From Patagioenas fasciata (taxonomy: Eukaryota; Chordata; Aves; Columbiformes; Columbidae): a DNA stretch of 64,000 nucleotides. The notes below the pieces were generated by a model that saw nothing but the letters and a program-made list of their open reading frames with translations, was not told where the DNA came from and did no database searches. Each line of letters opens with the position of its first letter. Position 1 is the first letter of the stretch. A program made the translations under genes and the position numbers. This document shows positions 13,501-28,500 of this stretch, piece by piece. The stretch is from assembly GCF_037038585.1 (NCBI RefSeq), contig NC_092525.1, positions 20,108,867 to 20,172,866 of the forward strand, given 5' to 3'.

Positions 13501-16500
13501 GTTGAAATGAGTATTTCTTTGCCATTTGAACAGAATGGATGTAATAGTTTTGTTGTGCTTTGGAGGTAAAACTATGAAAAAAGAGGATGGCATAGAAATG
13601 TGGCTCATACTCTTCTAGATTGGCACAATTTGCTGGAAGGTGCTTCTTTGTTTTTAAATCGGTTTCTTTCTGTGCTTGTCATTTTAGAAAATTGTATTTA
13701 TTAGCTATCCATCAGTTTGAGAAGACATACCAAGAAGCTTATAAGCGTAAAGATCCTGCTGAAATTGCAAAACTAATCTGGAAATGAGTAAAAACATTTT
13801 AAAGGCAGTGGAAATACAGGAGAATTTCTGCTTCTTGTATGATTTTGGATGACAAGCAGTTGACATCATAATTGCTTGGGCTCAGTTGAGCCAACTAACT
13901 TGTTAAACATCTAAAAAGATATTTCTAATAATAAAGAGAACTTACCTTGCTTGTATGGAGCCTGTGTCACCCCACTGGCATAGATAAAAGTATTGGATGA
14001 TCCAGCTTGTAAGTGCTCAGGTCAATTTGTTGCATATGTCAAACAGAGTTGTAAAAAACAGAAGCATTTCAGCTTCTTTCTTCAGGATCTCGCAGTTTCT
14101 GGAATTAAAGGACTGTAACAGAAAATAAAAAATATATTATGCCTACTGTCCACTTATCCCGTTAGTATTCCTGTCTAAATTATGTCTATCTCTTCTCAAG
14201 TTAATGTAAAGAACAGACTTCTAGATCTTTTTCTAGATTTTTCCTTCCAGCTGAGGTGTTTCTTGGCCTTTGTACTGAAGAACACTGACTGCGCACTCGC
14301 ATCATGTTATCTCCAGCTGTGAAACTCAAATTGGGAGAGACCCAAAATGTCTTTATTGCAGCTGTATTTACGCAGTTCGTGTGGATTCTGGACTGAAAGT
14401 ATCTTGTATCCAACTGGATTTTTTTTGGTGCAAGAAGGGGAGCTTGTGTTTGCCCTGTTTCTGTGGCTGCTCAGAAAAAAATGTAGCTGTTTATACAATG
14501 TTTTCAAATTTATTATGTTTTTTAAAAAAAAAAGCCAGACAGCGAGGAATGAAGATGGGACCATTTCTTTTTGCAGGCAGAGAAAGCCAGCCTGGTTCAC
14601 TTCTTGGATTTTTTGTCACTCATCTTTCTCACCATGATCTGGGCCATCTGTCCTCGTGATAGTTTGGCAGTTGTTGGCCAGTGGATTCAGGGCAAGTTGC
14701 AGGAGGTAAGACTGACATTTTGGATTATCCTTCTGGAGTTCCATGGCAAAACATTTTTAACCTTGGGGAGATGGAACCACTAAATAGTATGTTTGAGGAA
14801 AAAGGCAAGAGGAGAAATATTATATGGAAAAGTTAATGTTTGAGTATGTTTTTGAATGAAAAATGTTTTTATGAATCTGCATCTGTTTTAGCTGATGCAA
14901 ATTGTCATTTGTCATCTTGAAGAATCTTAGGTCTTCCTAAATGATTTGATTTAGCTGAACAGGCTCTGAGTACCTGCTCGCCAATTAAGTCAGATGATTG
15001 TCTTTTTGAAATGTAGTTCACCCTTTAAAGTTGTATATATTGAAATGCCATGTTTTAATTTTGAGTAATTGTTGAATTGTTTCTAAACCAAATAAAATAT
15101 ATGGAATTCTTTAAATACATTGTTAGTGGTAAGAATGGATTCCAACATAAGAAAATTGAGAGTCTAAACACTCTTTTATAGTATAAACCAGGCTATAATA
15201 AAACTTACTGAAATAATCTTTTCAGACAGCATATATTCCAATAAAGGAAATTCAGAGGCTTTCTGGTGCCATTTTTCTTCAGCAGTCTAGTTTACTTTCT
15301 GCATCTTGACAGTTATTGATCCATTTCTTTTTAAAACGTGGATCTTTTTAAAAGAAATTTTGCTTGCATTGTAACACTCGATTCTGCATTTAAGTGAAAG
15401 AGCTCTCTGGTTTCCTCAGTTTCTCTTGATACTTTTCCTGAGATTTCCCCTGGTTCCTCAAAAACATAAAATTAAACATAACCAATCTGGTTTTGTAGTT
15501 CTTATGCTAATGAGTAGATGTGTGGATTCTGAACATAAATTATCTCTAAAGAGCTTGGATTTTGTACAAGTAGCTAAGAAACCAGTACGTTGATGAATGC
15601 TAGCCAGCATTTTGAAGAGCTGAATTTGGAAAAAGCAAAGTGTGAATCAATCCTGAGACGGCTCATAATTTAGACAGCGAGATTTAACTCCCTGTCAGTA
15701 TCTTTTCTCCTGCAAGCTAACTGCAACTGATGTTTTGGCATCGGGGACTGGAGTTGTGCTTTAGATTGGAAACGGAATCTGGGTTTAAGCTCATAGTCCG
15801 CTGTTGCTATAGGACAGATACGTTGCATATGAGATACTGTACAGTAATGTGCTGGTTTAAAACTGATCAAACTACTGATCAAAAGTTTTCAGTAACATTA
15901 TACATACCCATAGGTAATACAGAATAAATGACTAATACTGGCAAAGCTTTCATCCCATATACAAAAGATGCTGGGTAGAAATCTTTGTTTCTATTAGTCA
16001 CCCAGGGGTGCAATGCCTGTTTGTTTCCTCCATTCAACGTTTGCCTATTGTGCTTACCTGAAAATTAACCTTTCGGCATGTTTTCTCAGGATGTTTCTTC
16101 CATAATTCTGTTTTACTTTTTAAAGTTTTAACATCCCACTCTATGAAAGGTTTATTTAAGCCACATTGCAGTACTTGCTTCTATTTCAGTATTTGTTTTT
16201 CTTTTCTGTCCTCAGAGGCTTAACTTTTTTACTTACTGACTATTTGTTATTACTGACTGTAAGTAGTTACCAGTGACTCTTGGTTGGCATTTTGGCATGT
16301 TAGCTTTAGTTCTGCTTTTTTCTCCAAAGCCAGTGGGTTTGCTTGCCTTAAGAAATTGTAAAGTTCTCATATGGGATTTGTTCATGGTTGTTCTTTAGTC
16401 ATGTTTTTCTGAACTGAAACATATTGGCTTCGGTTTTATAGTAGCAATTATTTTATGTGGGAACTAAAGCCTAAAAATTATTCTTGGAATAGCAGAAAGC

Positions 16501-19500
16501 ATGACTCTGAGTTTTACATGTGTCCTGCACACTAGTACGTACAGTTACAGTACTTCATATTCTCTTTCTTGTCCGCCTTACACCATCAGGTTTGTTTTTC
16601 GTGTGGCAACTGTTGGTTTTGGATAGTCGAGTTACCCGGAACTACCTTTTCTTTAACATACACAGACAGGTCTGATAATTGATTTGAAAAATCAAATCCA
16701 TCTTCTTTATTGTGTCCGATTCCTGACAAGGATTTTAGATCAGAATTTGAAGATCTAATTTTTTGTTTCAGCACATTCACAAATATTTTTTTAACTCATT
16801 TTTCAGCAGCAGGTGAATAGTTTTATATGTTGGATGACTCGGGACCCTTTTATGTGAGCACTGCTGAGACTTCATTGGCTAGAAGCACACTGTGACAGAG
16901 AGCTCAAGTTTTCTCAAGAGATTCAGAGTATCTTATAGTTTTAATTTTAGATCTGAAGAAGGAACACATAGAAAGCTCAAAAATTGCCAAGGATGCGTTT
17001 AGGTCTCTTTTATGCTAATGAAATTTGGCTAATGATCAGAACATAAGGAAGTAACCACAATTATAGGGTGGTAGTTTCCTCAGATGCAATCTGCAGCATG
17101 GGTAGGTCCTGAACTAGAGATTGCATTAGTGTTGTGTTTATTTTAAAAATACAGCCCTATTTTTTCGGCAGTATTGGGATAGACGTACAGGCAAGTAGTC
17201 ATACCCTTGTGCTTAACCATAAATGCAAATAAAACTAAGGAGTAAGAGTTTAAATACTGACGATTTTATTACTATCTTCTTACTGTCCCATCTCTCTCTT
17301 TCTAGATGGTCTGCTAAGACATGTGCATTCAGACCATTAATTTCCTAGTTTTAAACTTCTCCAAATATTTTTTGAGATGGATGCTGCCTCTGCTGCCTCT
17401 GTTCCAGTTAGTGCTTTGGGTAGTCTTGTTGACTTCCCAGTTTCATTTCTCTGTTCAATCAATGTTTAATAACTAAACTGATAGTTTATCTGGCTAACTG
17501 GGAAATGGTGCATCAGGAATATATGACAGACTACCCAGGGATATTTTTATTGTTTAGTGAAAATATGCACTGCAGTAGACCCAGAGCACTTGTTAAGGCA
17601 ATAGAAAAAATACATTCCACTTCAAATAATGACTTTATCTTCAGAGAATTATGAAAATGGCTTTACCAAGGGTAAGTCATGCTTGACCAACCTCATAGCC
17701 TTTTATGAGAATGTAACAAGGTGGATAGATGATGGCAGAGCGGTGGATGTGGTCTACCTTGACTTCAGTAAAGCCTTTGACACAGTCCCTCACAGCATCC
17801 TCACAGCTAAATTGAGGAGGTGTGGTCTCGACAATAGAGTAGTGAGGTGGGTTGCAAACTGGCTTAAAGAGAGAAGCCAGAGAGTGGTGGTCAATGGTGC
17901 GGAGTCCAGTTGGAGGCCAGTATCTAGTGGAGTGCCTCAGGGGTCAGTACTGGGGCCAATATTATTCAATATATTCATTAATGATTTAGACGAGGGAATT
18001 GAGTGTACTATCAGCAAGTTTGCTGATGACACTAAGCTGGGAGGAGTGGCTGACACGCCAGAAGGCTGTGCCGCCATCCAGCGGGACCTGGACAGGCTGG
18101 AGAGTTGGGCGGGGGATAATCTGATGGAATTTAACAAGGGAAAGTGTAGAGTCCTGCATCTGGGCAGGAACAATCCCAAGTTCCAGTATAGGTTGGGGCA
18201 TGACCTATTAGAGAGCAGTGTAGGGGAAAGGGACCTGGGGGTCCTGGTGGACAACAGGATGACCATGAGCCAGCACTGTGCCCTTGTGGCCAGGAAGGCT
18301 AATGGCATCCTTGGGTGTATTACAAGGGGGGTGGTCAGTAGATCGAGAGAGGTCCTCCTTCCCCTCTACTCCGCCCTGGTGAGACCCCATCTGGAATATT
18401 GTGTCCAGTTCTGGGCCCCTCAGTTCAAGAAGGACAGGGAACTGCTGGAGAGGGTCCAGCGTAGGGCAACAAAGATGATTAAGGGAGTGGAGCATCTCCC
18501 TTATGAAGAAAGGCTGAGGGAGCTGGGGCTCTTTAGTTTGGAGAAGAGGAGACTGAGGGGTGACCTTATTAATGTTTATAAATATATAAAGGGTGAGTGC
18601 CATGAGGATGGAGTCAGGCTCTTCTCAGTGGCAAACAATGATAGGACAAGGGGCAATGGGATCAAGCTGGAACACAAGAGGTTCCACTTAAATTTGAGAA
18701 AGAACTTCTTCTCAGTGAGGGTAACAGAGCACTGGAACAGGCTACCCAGGGAGGTTGTGGAGTCTCCTTCCCTGGAGACATTCAAAGCCCGCCTGGACAC
18801 ATTCCTGTGCGACCTCACCTAGGCGTTCCTGCTCCAGCAGGGGGATTGGACTAGATGATCTTTTGAGGTCCCTTCCAATCCCAAACATACTGTGATACTG
18901 TGATACTGTGAAAATATATTTATACTTTAAATGTTTAAGGTCTACAAGGAATTTAGAAAGTGACCTTGTCTGTGCTTACTTACTAACTAGTATATTTGGC
19001 TTGAAAAAGCCTCTAGAGGTTTCTTTTTTTCTTCAGTAGCCTCGTTAAACTTTCAAATCCCCATTCTTCAATTGATATTTCCTAATTGATACCCAGAGCA
19101 GAATGTTGTGCCACGTTCCTTATTTCTGTAGGAGACGGCTGTTTTAAGAAGTCCTGATTTGCATTTACTATACCCTGATTTACTAGGGCAGGGCTTCCCA
19201 AATCTGCATGAATTACATACGACGAAAGGTGGTATTTATGACTAAATAACTGCTTGAGAAAACTACCTCTGTCGCTTAGTGTGTATTAATAGAGTCTCAT
19301 GCCCTAGAAAAAAGGGAGAGGAGTTGCCCAGGTTGACGTCTTCTATTTTGATTTCTGAAGGGCAATTTGCACCTTGTGTTGGGGGATAATAATGACAAAG
19401 GAGTGATTTCTGCATGAAAATACTTATGGCTACGTTCCATGCTCTGGACTGTTTACCATACCAAATAGATCATACCAGGTTTATAGACAATTGTTGTAGA

Positions 19501-22500
19501 AGCTTAAGGGAGACACTGGAATTTTTTACTTAGAGTTGCTACAAAAAAAAAAAAATCTTAATGGAAGTAAAAGAGTGAAATGAAGTGAAAAAATCTGGTT
19601 TAAAGTTGGCATTGACCCTTCGGTTGCTGCGAGACTGATTGATGAGAGAGGCCGTGAAAATATGTATAATCTGAATTAATTTCCACTGAATACAGGATCA
19701 ATGAACTACTTACAATGGAATTAAATATTACATTAAGAAAATTAATACTGGTCAGATGTGATGTGAACATGATGAATAAACACTATTTCTTATAAGAAGG
19801 TTGAAAAACAGCTGCAATGCTCTAGCTTTGTACATGTTCAAAACCAAGAAATAGAGTTTGGATGTGCTTCTTTGCAGTTTATGTTTGACAGACCGTACAG
19901 CAGAACTTTGGAGGCTGAAGCTGATAAAGTGGGACTTCAGTTCGCAGCAAAGGTAACTACAAGTGGTTTGTTAAGTTAGCAATTTACCTGACATTTTTCA
20001 GTTTCCTTTATAATCAGAGGGAGTTTCACATCACATACAGAGATAGACTGTGTGTGGGAGGGTTCCAAATTTGTAAAGGTACATAGATTAGTGAAGTAAT
20101 GGGAAATAAAAGAGTTTGTAGGGAAGACAAAATCATTCTTGCTAAATTGTTTGTAATAAAATTGAAGTGTAAAGTTGTGCCTCAATAACTGCACAGTATA
20201 CTTTCTGTGTAGCTTATTACTTTTAGAAGAAAAAGTTACATATTTATTGAGAGGTCAATGCCAAACAGTAAGCATGTAAAGATACAAATTGCCCTTTAGA
20301 TTTTTGTGTTTCATGCAGTTTCCATCTATTGTGAGTTCTGAGGAATGCTTTCCTATGTTTTACTGCACTTAAAATATTCTAATCTGTAACATCTATTTTT
20401 GTAACAATAAAGTAAAATTTAAGAACTTCTTGATATTGTGATTATATTTTCTGTGTTTGCTGATAAATACAAAGTATGTCCATACTTTTCTGATATTTAA
20501 AGATTTCATCTATATACAGTGATAAAGACAATGCAGCTTTGCTAAAGTAAGACAAAATTTCATCAGAAACTACACATTGTTTGGTTTTTTTTGTCACTTT
20601 TTTTCTTTTTGGTCCCTGTGGATTTTAGTTCTAAATTAAAGAAACCAAAATAACTCTTCCGTTTCTAGCTAAGGGCAATAGAGCTAGATAACTGTTCAAT
20701 AACTATGAGAGCAGCACCACCTAGTGTTAATATTTCAAAAGGAAAATTTCCTTTATTTAATATTTCTTCAAGGAAGAGGTTTTAAAGTTAACTTTGATTC
20801 TGGGATTGAAACTGCATTTGTACTTTGAAGTCATCTAAGGGAATAATACAAACCATGAAAAAAGTGTAATTGTTGTGTGTACTCACTGCTTTGTAAGACC
20901 TAAGATGTAGGGCCATACCAGAAAGAAAAAGCAAAGTGGTATCTCGGCATTTCTCTGCTTCTGCAGATAATCTGCAGATAAGCACTTCTATCTTTCTGAG
21001 GGACAAAAAAAAGTACTTTCCTTGCCTTCTGAGAATTTGTCTCTCTTAAATAAATGAAAATTAATGTAAGAAATCTTGTTCTTTTTTTCCTCCTCAACTT
21101 AAATGCAAATATAAAGGAGGGTGTTGTTTATATACAAATGCCATTCTTAAAGTTAGTATTCCATGACTTTCCATTGTTCAATATGTACTTCTGTGGAGAG
21201 GGATAGGAGAGTCCTAGTTCTGCAGAATTTACTATTTTAACCTGCTGTGGATTGCAAAGATCACCCTTGAAAAGGGCAGTGTAATCACTTGCAGTTTATT
21301 TTTAGAGATATTTGAGTACGTATCATTATCCCTTTATATTTTTCAGGCTAAACTTCTTCCTGTAAATTTGCCTAAATCTATGGAGATGATTAATTTGTTC
21401 TTCTGCGGTACCTGTGTCTAGCAAATAGAATAAGCAGCTGAGTTTTTTAAAGAACAGTTACATGCCAGAAATTGTGAATCTGTTTTCCTCCTGAATTGTC
21501 TAATTCAGATATAAGGATTTTAAGATTGGTGGAATTACATAGATGTTAGAAGGAATAAATCCAGTGATTATCAGGATGAGGTTTTTTTACTGTATTAGAT
21601 ATTTTAGAGCATATTTTTTCCTGTCGGGTATGAGGGGTGACCATCTAAACAGGCCTTTAAATTTAAAAATTAAAGATGTCTTTTGTAATTTCTTATCCGT
21701 TAGAATGCATGTTGTATTACTTAAGAAGTCTAGTGCTGTATACGTTTCCTTTCTCTTTCCAGGCTTGTGTGGATGTAAGAGCAAGCAGCGTATTTTGGCA
21801 ACAAATGGAATTAGCAGAAACCATTCAAGGGCAGCCCAAGTTACCAGAGTGGCTCTCCACACACCCTTCTCATGAAAATAGAGCTGAGCACTTAGACCGG
21901 CTTATCCCAGAGGTAAGCAGAGTCCAGAGATGTGTCTTTTTCTTTTAGGAAGGTTGCCAGAATTAGTTTGGTATTGATTCACAAGCTACTTTGGTATTGA
22001 TTTACAATCTACTCTTTTAGCATCATACTTATCTTTCTCTTTATCCTTCCATAAAATTTCCGTTACAAAGTTCTCAACCTTAAAGGTTCTATTAAATGAG
22101 GAAAAATTAAGATAGCACAGGTAAAATGTAATTATGTTGTTTTGTTTGTTTGTTTCTGGTTGAAGTGTAGTATTTTTGCTTTTGAATAGCCTCCCTAATG
22201 TAGATGTGACAGTGTCACAGATCTCATCCATTCTTTTCTCTTTTTTTGCCACTTTGGAAGCCGGTTTTTAAGTAGGATCCCTAAAGTGTCTCAACTACTC
22301 TTGCTTTGATAGCTCGCCCTAAGCTTTCAAATCAAGAGCGCCCCAGCCTGTCCTGTCTCTCTCGCTGATGTGTGATTGAATACACCTCCATTATCTGCGC
22401 CTCAAAAGAAGGTCAGATTCCCTGTAGAAGATTTCCTGATAACCCTACTTATGATAGGTCTGTCTAGATTTTGCAGCCTGCTTTTTTCTTCACATCTCTG

Positions 22501-25500
22501 TTCTGTCACATTAGGGAGCAGATTTTACCCCATGCCAAGGAAATTGAGCTAATTCACACAATTGCCCATGAATCTTCAGTCGTTTCTCTGTTCTTTCAGA
22601 ATTCCTCTCAGAGGAATGCCAAGTGGGTACCCACTTGGGGATTCTCTTAATTTGCTATGCTACTCCCTGGTAGAACAGACAACTGTTCCAAGTTTAGTAA
22701 TCTGAGGTTTTTTACTGTTTCTTTAGATAGTGGGGTTTTTAACTACAGCAAAATAGCATGCATTGGTTTTTGCCTATTCTTTTCTTTTTGAAAGATAGTG
22801 CTAAAGCACTTCGTAACAGCACTGGTTTTCAGCAAGCTAAGCTGTGTTTGGAAATTCCCTTTCCTATAACCAACTGGTACTTTCTTCTTTTTTCTTTTTT
22901 TTTTCCTTTTAAAAACTCTCAAGTCACTTTAAATCTTTCTCAGTTCCAAACTGTAAAGACAGCTGAGGATTTATTGGCAGAGGGAGTACTAAAATGTTGA
23001 GGTGTTTGCTGATTTCAAAGGAGGAAAAAAGATTTTAATTAATCCTTTGATGAGAATGAATGCAGTGAATATTCTAAACAGTGGCATAAATCAGAATCAA
23101 CATCAGGGGTAGGAGAGTGGAGACTGGTTAGACTGAATGTTTTAAATTCATATACACAAATTCTGTACTTTGCATAAACAGGTTGTGAGACTATTGATGG
23201 ATTTTCTAACACTTTGGAGCAGCTGAATGGAAAACTATACTTGTTGCGGAGCCTTAATTTTAGTTAGATTGAGCATGAAGAGTTCAGGATCCTTTATTTT
23301 CATACAGTTACTGACTGGCTTATAAAGTGGTAATGAAATAAATTACTGCTTATGTTCTACCCCCAGACTGAGCAAATCAGTTAAATAACTGAGCAATTGT
23401 ATAGAACTGGCAGTTAGGTTATTTGTCTTATCTCTTCTAGTTTAGCAGGCAGAGCAACTTTCACCATTCTCACCTCCAAGAGTGGTGGAGGTTAGGAAGT
23501 TTTCTTCCAAAAGATAGTTGAGTGGGAGGTGTTTTCATTTGCCTTTTACCGTAAACATTCTTTGGACTAAGATGAGAAAGCTGGGGCCTAAGGCTTCCTG
23601 TTTTTAACAGTCAGTAGATAAGTGAAGTTCATAGTACACAAGTGGAATAAACATGAAAGAAGGTATGTAGAGGTGTTGTTGGAGGCTTCTTGTCTGAAGC
23701 CCTGGAATCCCAGCGCTTGGTTGTTGTTCAGTATCAGTGCCTTTTTGTTTCATTGTTCACATACTTAAAGCCTTTTAGAACAGTATATTTACCATATATT
23801 AATGGCCATTAGACATTCAGAGCCCAGGGAGTTATCTCAAGTCATCTCTCTAGTACCTCTCTGAAGAAACTGGACTTCTTAGACTCAGTATCAAATCCAT
23901 TGTGAGCAAGAAACAAGAGTTTAAATCCTAAAATATAACCCCTGTGCTGGGTTTTGCCTTTGTACTTGACTCAATAGACTGGTTTATATTAAAGATAATG
24001 ATACAGATATTGTTGTGTTTCATATGCTGATGGTTTTGAAGCTGAAGTGGTTTTCAGGACAATATAGTATCTATTATAAGACAAACTACTATAGCTGGGG
24101 GAAATAAGAGATAAGATTTTTGAGTTCTCAGGCCACATGGATGTTTCTCTGCAGACTTCTTAGCAAGTTCACAATAAGATGTGAACATATAAAGTGAGAA
24201 TTTTCCTTCAGGTAATGAAATGGCATGTCTCAATAAGATGACTTAACAGTGTCAGGAAATGTAAATTAAAGCAGGAATATCACAGGGATTATTTTTTCAC
24301 ATAATTAAAACTAATTTGATTTGCTCCCTGTCTTTTAAAGATCTTGCATCTGGTTTTCTGAACAAGGTTGAAGCTACAGCCAAGCTGAGGAATTAGTTAA
24401 TAAGGGACCTATAAGCAGTTACAAAGTGTTGCTGTCCTGCAAAGGAAATAAAATTAAAAAGATCTAAATGATTTTCCTTTCAGACTGGGAGAGATTTGAA
24501 TTGTAAATTAGGAAAACAGAATATACTGTTAAATAAGAAACTGAAATTTCATAGAATTCCTACATGGAAGGTGGTGAGATGCTCGATGAAGACCTATGCA
24601 TTTTCTTTTCAGAAAAATGAATCTTAAAATAACTTTGTAGTAGCAGGAAGGATACTTAGCATTGCCCTGGAGAGAAAAAATTTGGAAGTGTAGTGCCAGA
24701 GAGAAGTCATATGATCTTTTTGTTCACCTCTGAACCTTTTATTTTAATGTTCTCTGACTTGCTACAGTTTTTCTACCTTTTCCTAATATGCTGTTCAAAT
24801 AGAGCACTCTACGTCAGCTGAAGCCTCAGCTATACTGAATAAAGCAGAAGGTTGTCTACTGAGCCCTGCCTGTGACACAAAAATTCATCTTGACATGACA
24901 TTTGCTTTTTTGGCATCATGTTGTTGGCTTAGATTCCGTTTTTGATTCACTGTAATTCCTATTTCCCACACTCTCTTGTGGAAATGCCATGTTGAGAACA
25001 TTGAGAGAGTAATACTAAGTTGGAATATGTCACCTCTACTGCTTCTCTGTCATTTGCTAGATCAATTAACTTGTCAAATAAAAATTACTTTGACAAGACC
25101 TGTTCTTGTCAAATCCACGTTTGCTGTTTATTATTTTTATTATTGCTTGGGTAGTTATTGCTTATTCCTCAGTCCACTGCCTTTTAGATGAAGATACATT
25201 TATTTCACTTACTTTTCAAAATAGGTTGCTATATTTGTCCTTTGCTTATGATTTGAAGATTATTTCAGATAGTATTTTTTATTCTTATTTCCCGTTTTCA
25301 CATTGATAGGGCTTAATTAATACACTCTAGTACTAGAACTGAGTTGTGTTTCTATCTTTGCTGTAAAGTTGTTAAATATTATGTTACAATTTTTCTTTTC
25401 TATGCCAACAGAAGGAGTGAAAGATTTGAAGTATTAACATTATATATAAGTTGCTTTTCTTCTCCATGAAGTAACAAAGCTACCCATTCTATTAATCATC

Positions 25501-28500
25501 TTTTTACTACTACTTCATTTGTAGAACCTGTTGTCTTCCCTATGCATGCTAATTGTAATTCATTTTGCACCTCAGTGTTTCTGTTTGTTTTGGTTTTTTT
25601 TCCCTTCATGCTTGCACTATTTCTTAGTTTTTGTCAGAATTGCAAGGTCAGAGCCTAAGTCAGCCCTGCCAGGTAATCGCAGGTTGGACACAAGCGACTC
25701 TAACCCTTAGCCTGGTTTGTGGACAAGAGAATGTGACTTTTATACTGAGAGAGCTGACAGCTTGGGAGATGGGATGCACTCCAAAGTCCTGCAGGGGGTC
25801 AAGATGCAGCAGTTAGCCTGAAGGATTAAGACTGCGACCTAAAAATTGCTTGTTTCTGTGTTCTTCTCTGCTGGTTGGCTTTATATGAAAGCAGTAGGAT
25901 GAGGCTGTCCTCTCTAGTTCTTACTCCTTTCCCCCTTCCAGCACATTGCAGTCACCTCCTGCAATTGTATTGGTAAGAAAAACAGTTTTGCCTTTGTTAC
26001 TATACTTACAAGCAGTATATTTGATATCTTATTTGAGATCTTCTGAACCAGTAAGTATGCAGGTGGTCTTTGTTCTGAACAGCAGTACTTCTCTCTTAAG
26101 GTTAACCTGAAAAGAACGGCGTTAAAGTTCTCCCAGGTGAATCTACGTACTCACTCTAGCTAGTTAACCGTGTCTCAGTTCTATCCATCTTTATTGAGAA
26201 TACTCTTCAGTATAAGCAGTCAATGAGACATGTTTTTACTATAATATCAATGCTTTTACTTGTCCTATTACCCAAATTGTCAAAAAACAGTTTACTTGAG
26301 CAGTATTAAATTACCAGATTGGAAGTTGGTGGTGATTTTGGAAGTACAGTATGGCTGATCATGTTGGGCTGGCTCATCTTGCAGGAAAAATTGAATGGTA
26401 AGCTCACCAGCCTGTTACTGGCGCTTCAATGATGTTAGAGGGCTACTGGCACAAAACAAAATAGCACCACGGAAAGAGCACTTTGTGACTAGGACTGATT
26501 GTTGCATGTCACAAACGTAAGTACAAAGACCACTCTCACTGGAGTGTGTGGCCATAGTTGTCTTTAACAGTGAGATGACATGTTAGCTTAATTTCCATTC
26601 TCGTTGCCATAGTCTTTTTAATGGTGTATGAGTTGATGATGGTGTATAGAAGCATTCTACCCCCTCGGACAACTTTACCTCTAGCAAGAACACAAAGTTA
26701 TCCACAGGGTAAAAATGTTAACTCTGAATTATTGTTTTGTACCTTTTCTGTAAATTCTAAAATACTCCAGTATTTTAGATAAGTGAAACCATGGAAATAG
26801 GCCAGGCATTTTATAGCCATGAAAACCAGAGATGTAAAATTGCTAAATTAGTTTAAAAGAGGATTATGTTGCCTTTTCCAGGATACAGCCTAAATCTTTA
26901 TATTTCCATTTACCTTGAATAATGCTGCTTGACATTAATGCAGTCTTGCAGCAGCTTATGTTCTGGAAGAGAACAAGACAAAACTCTTGGTTTGTCATAA
27001 ATGTCAGTTTAGAAATTAATTGGTCACTGAAGCAGAAGAGTGTTCAGCAGAACAGTTGCATTTGGTGACTACATGGACAATCATGCTATAAAAAACCAAA
27101 CACCCTAACAAACAAAAACCCAAACAAACAAAACCAAGCAAACAAACCCCACAAAATAAACAAAACCACAGACAAGCAAAAAAACCCACTAATACTGAAA
27201 GCTTTATTTATATTTTTTAAAAGTTGGACAAGAGAAATATTTGCATGTCTAATTCAGACTTGTGTATTCAGTAATTTGAATGTTATATTTCAGCAAGAAA
27301 GAGTGGAGAAACTCTTGCTACATTCCTGGAATGGACCTTTTTCCAAAACCAGTTGTTAAATTTAAATTCTTCTCATTTCTAGGCATTTACAGCAAACTCT
27401 TTATCAGTTCACTGTAGAAAAGTTAGGGAGAAATATGTTTTGATACCTCCTTGTACAAAGAAATGTGTTAAGAAACTCTGCTTTTCTCTTAAAATCTGCT
27501 GTAGTAAGATTTTCCCAGTGTCTCCTGTGAAACAATACCAGATTGTTTCAAAATGATGGGCAAATTCTTATGCATAGGCATACTGAAATATTTGATTTGC
27601 CATTTCAGCCAAATGTAGTATATATAAAGCAAATTACAATTTCTGGACTGGTTTTTAAGTGCAGTGGTAGGACTGCTATGAAAACTGTGTTGCTTTCTTC
27701 TTCCTGTTTAATCATCTTGAAAAAATGAATCAGCCCACATGTTCCACCAACAATCCCAACTGGACCAGTCACCAACTGGTCGGGAGGCACCTGGCTACAG
27801 TGCAGGACATGTGTGGCCGTTACTTTGCAGGAATCCAGGGTTATGATGAGGTCTGGGACAAAATAAACATTTGAACTGAATGTTAATCTGCCCATAGTTT
27901 TATGCTAATTGAGGTCAAGGTACAGATAATATTGTGTAAAAGTGACAGTACCACAGTGACCATTGATAAATGCTGAATATCAGGCTAGTTTTTGACTTGA
28001 TATTTTCTTGGTGTTTCATTTTGCAATCCTGAAAAAATAGTTCTCAGTGGAGATGTAGAACCCTCTGAAATTCTACATATAATATTCTGCTATATGATAA
28101 TAGGAACTTTTATTGATTAATTTAAATGGATCTTTTAGGAAAATCCGTGGATACTAGATCTGTGTACAGCCACTTGCAAAGTACTGCATCGGACTTAGTT
28201 GTGTGGTATCTATTGTTAGCTCTAAAACGATCTGCCTGTTTTCATGAACTAATTAAAGTATGTTCAGCTTTGTTACAATGAACACCAATATAAGCATCCT
28301 TTAAAACAGCTGAATTCATTCTGGTTTGTATCAATTTCTCCATGGTGCCTTTGAGAAATGAAATCCATCCATTGTTGTTCCTTTCAGATCGCCCACAAGG
28401 CAGAATGGTCGGGGCGGGGCATGCCTGCCCTGTGGGATTTTAATTCTCTGGGAAATTCTTTGGCTCCTTTGTGCCTCAGTGGCACTTACTCAATGACCAG

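Larger units (their letters stand above)
14706..19877 (+). other. OMA1 intron 6
   Basis: About 5.2 kb of AT-rich DNA that hosts the young CR1 insertion at 17,659-18,910 in the same orientation as OMA1. I see nothing else that can be supported. Confidence 0.6.

Noticed and set aside
14347-14783. Several overlapping plus-strand frames around OMA1 exon 6
   Set aside because: Only 14,577-14,705 in the HFLDF frame is the exon; the others are read-through into introns or shadows.
17937-18818. Minus-strand open frames inside the CR1 at 17.7-18.9 kb
   Set aside because: They are antisense shadows of ORF2.
27605-27895. 96-codon minus-strand frame in OMA1 intron 8
   Set aside because: Protein-like in places but with no recognised family, start context or splice signals; left as non-coding.
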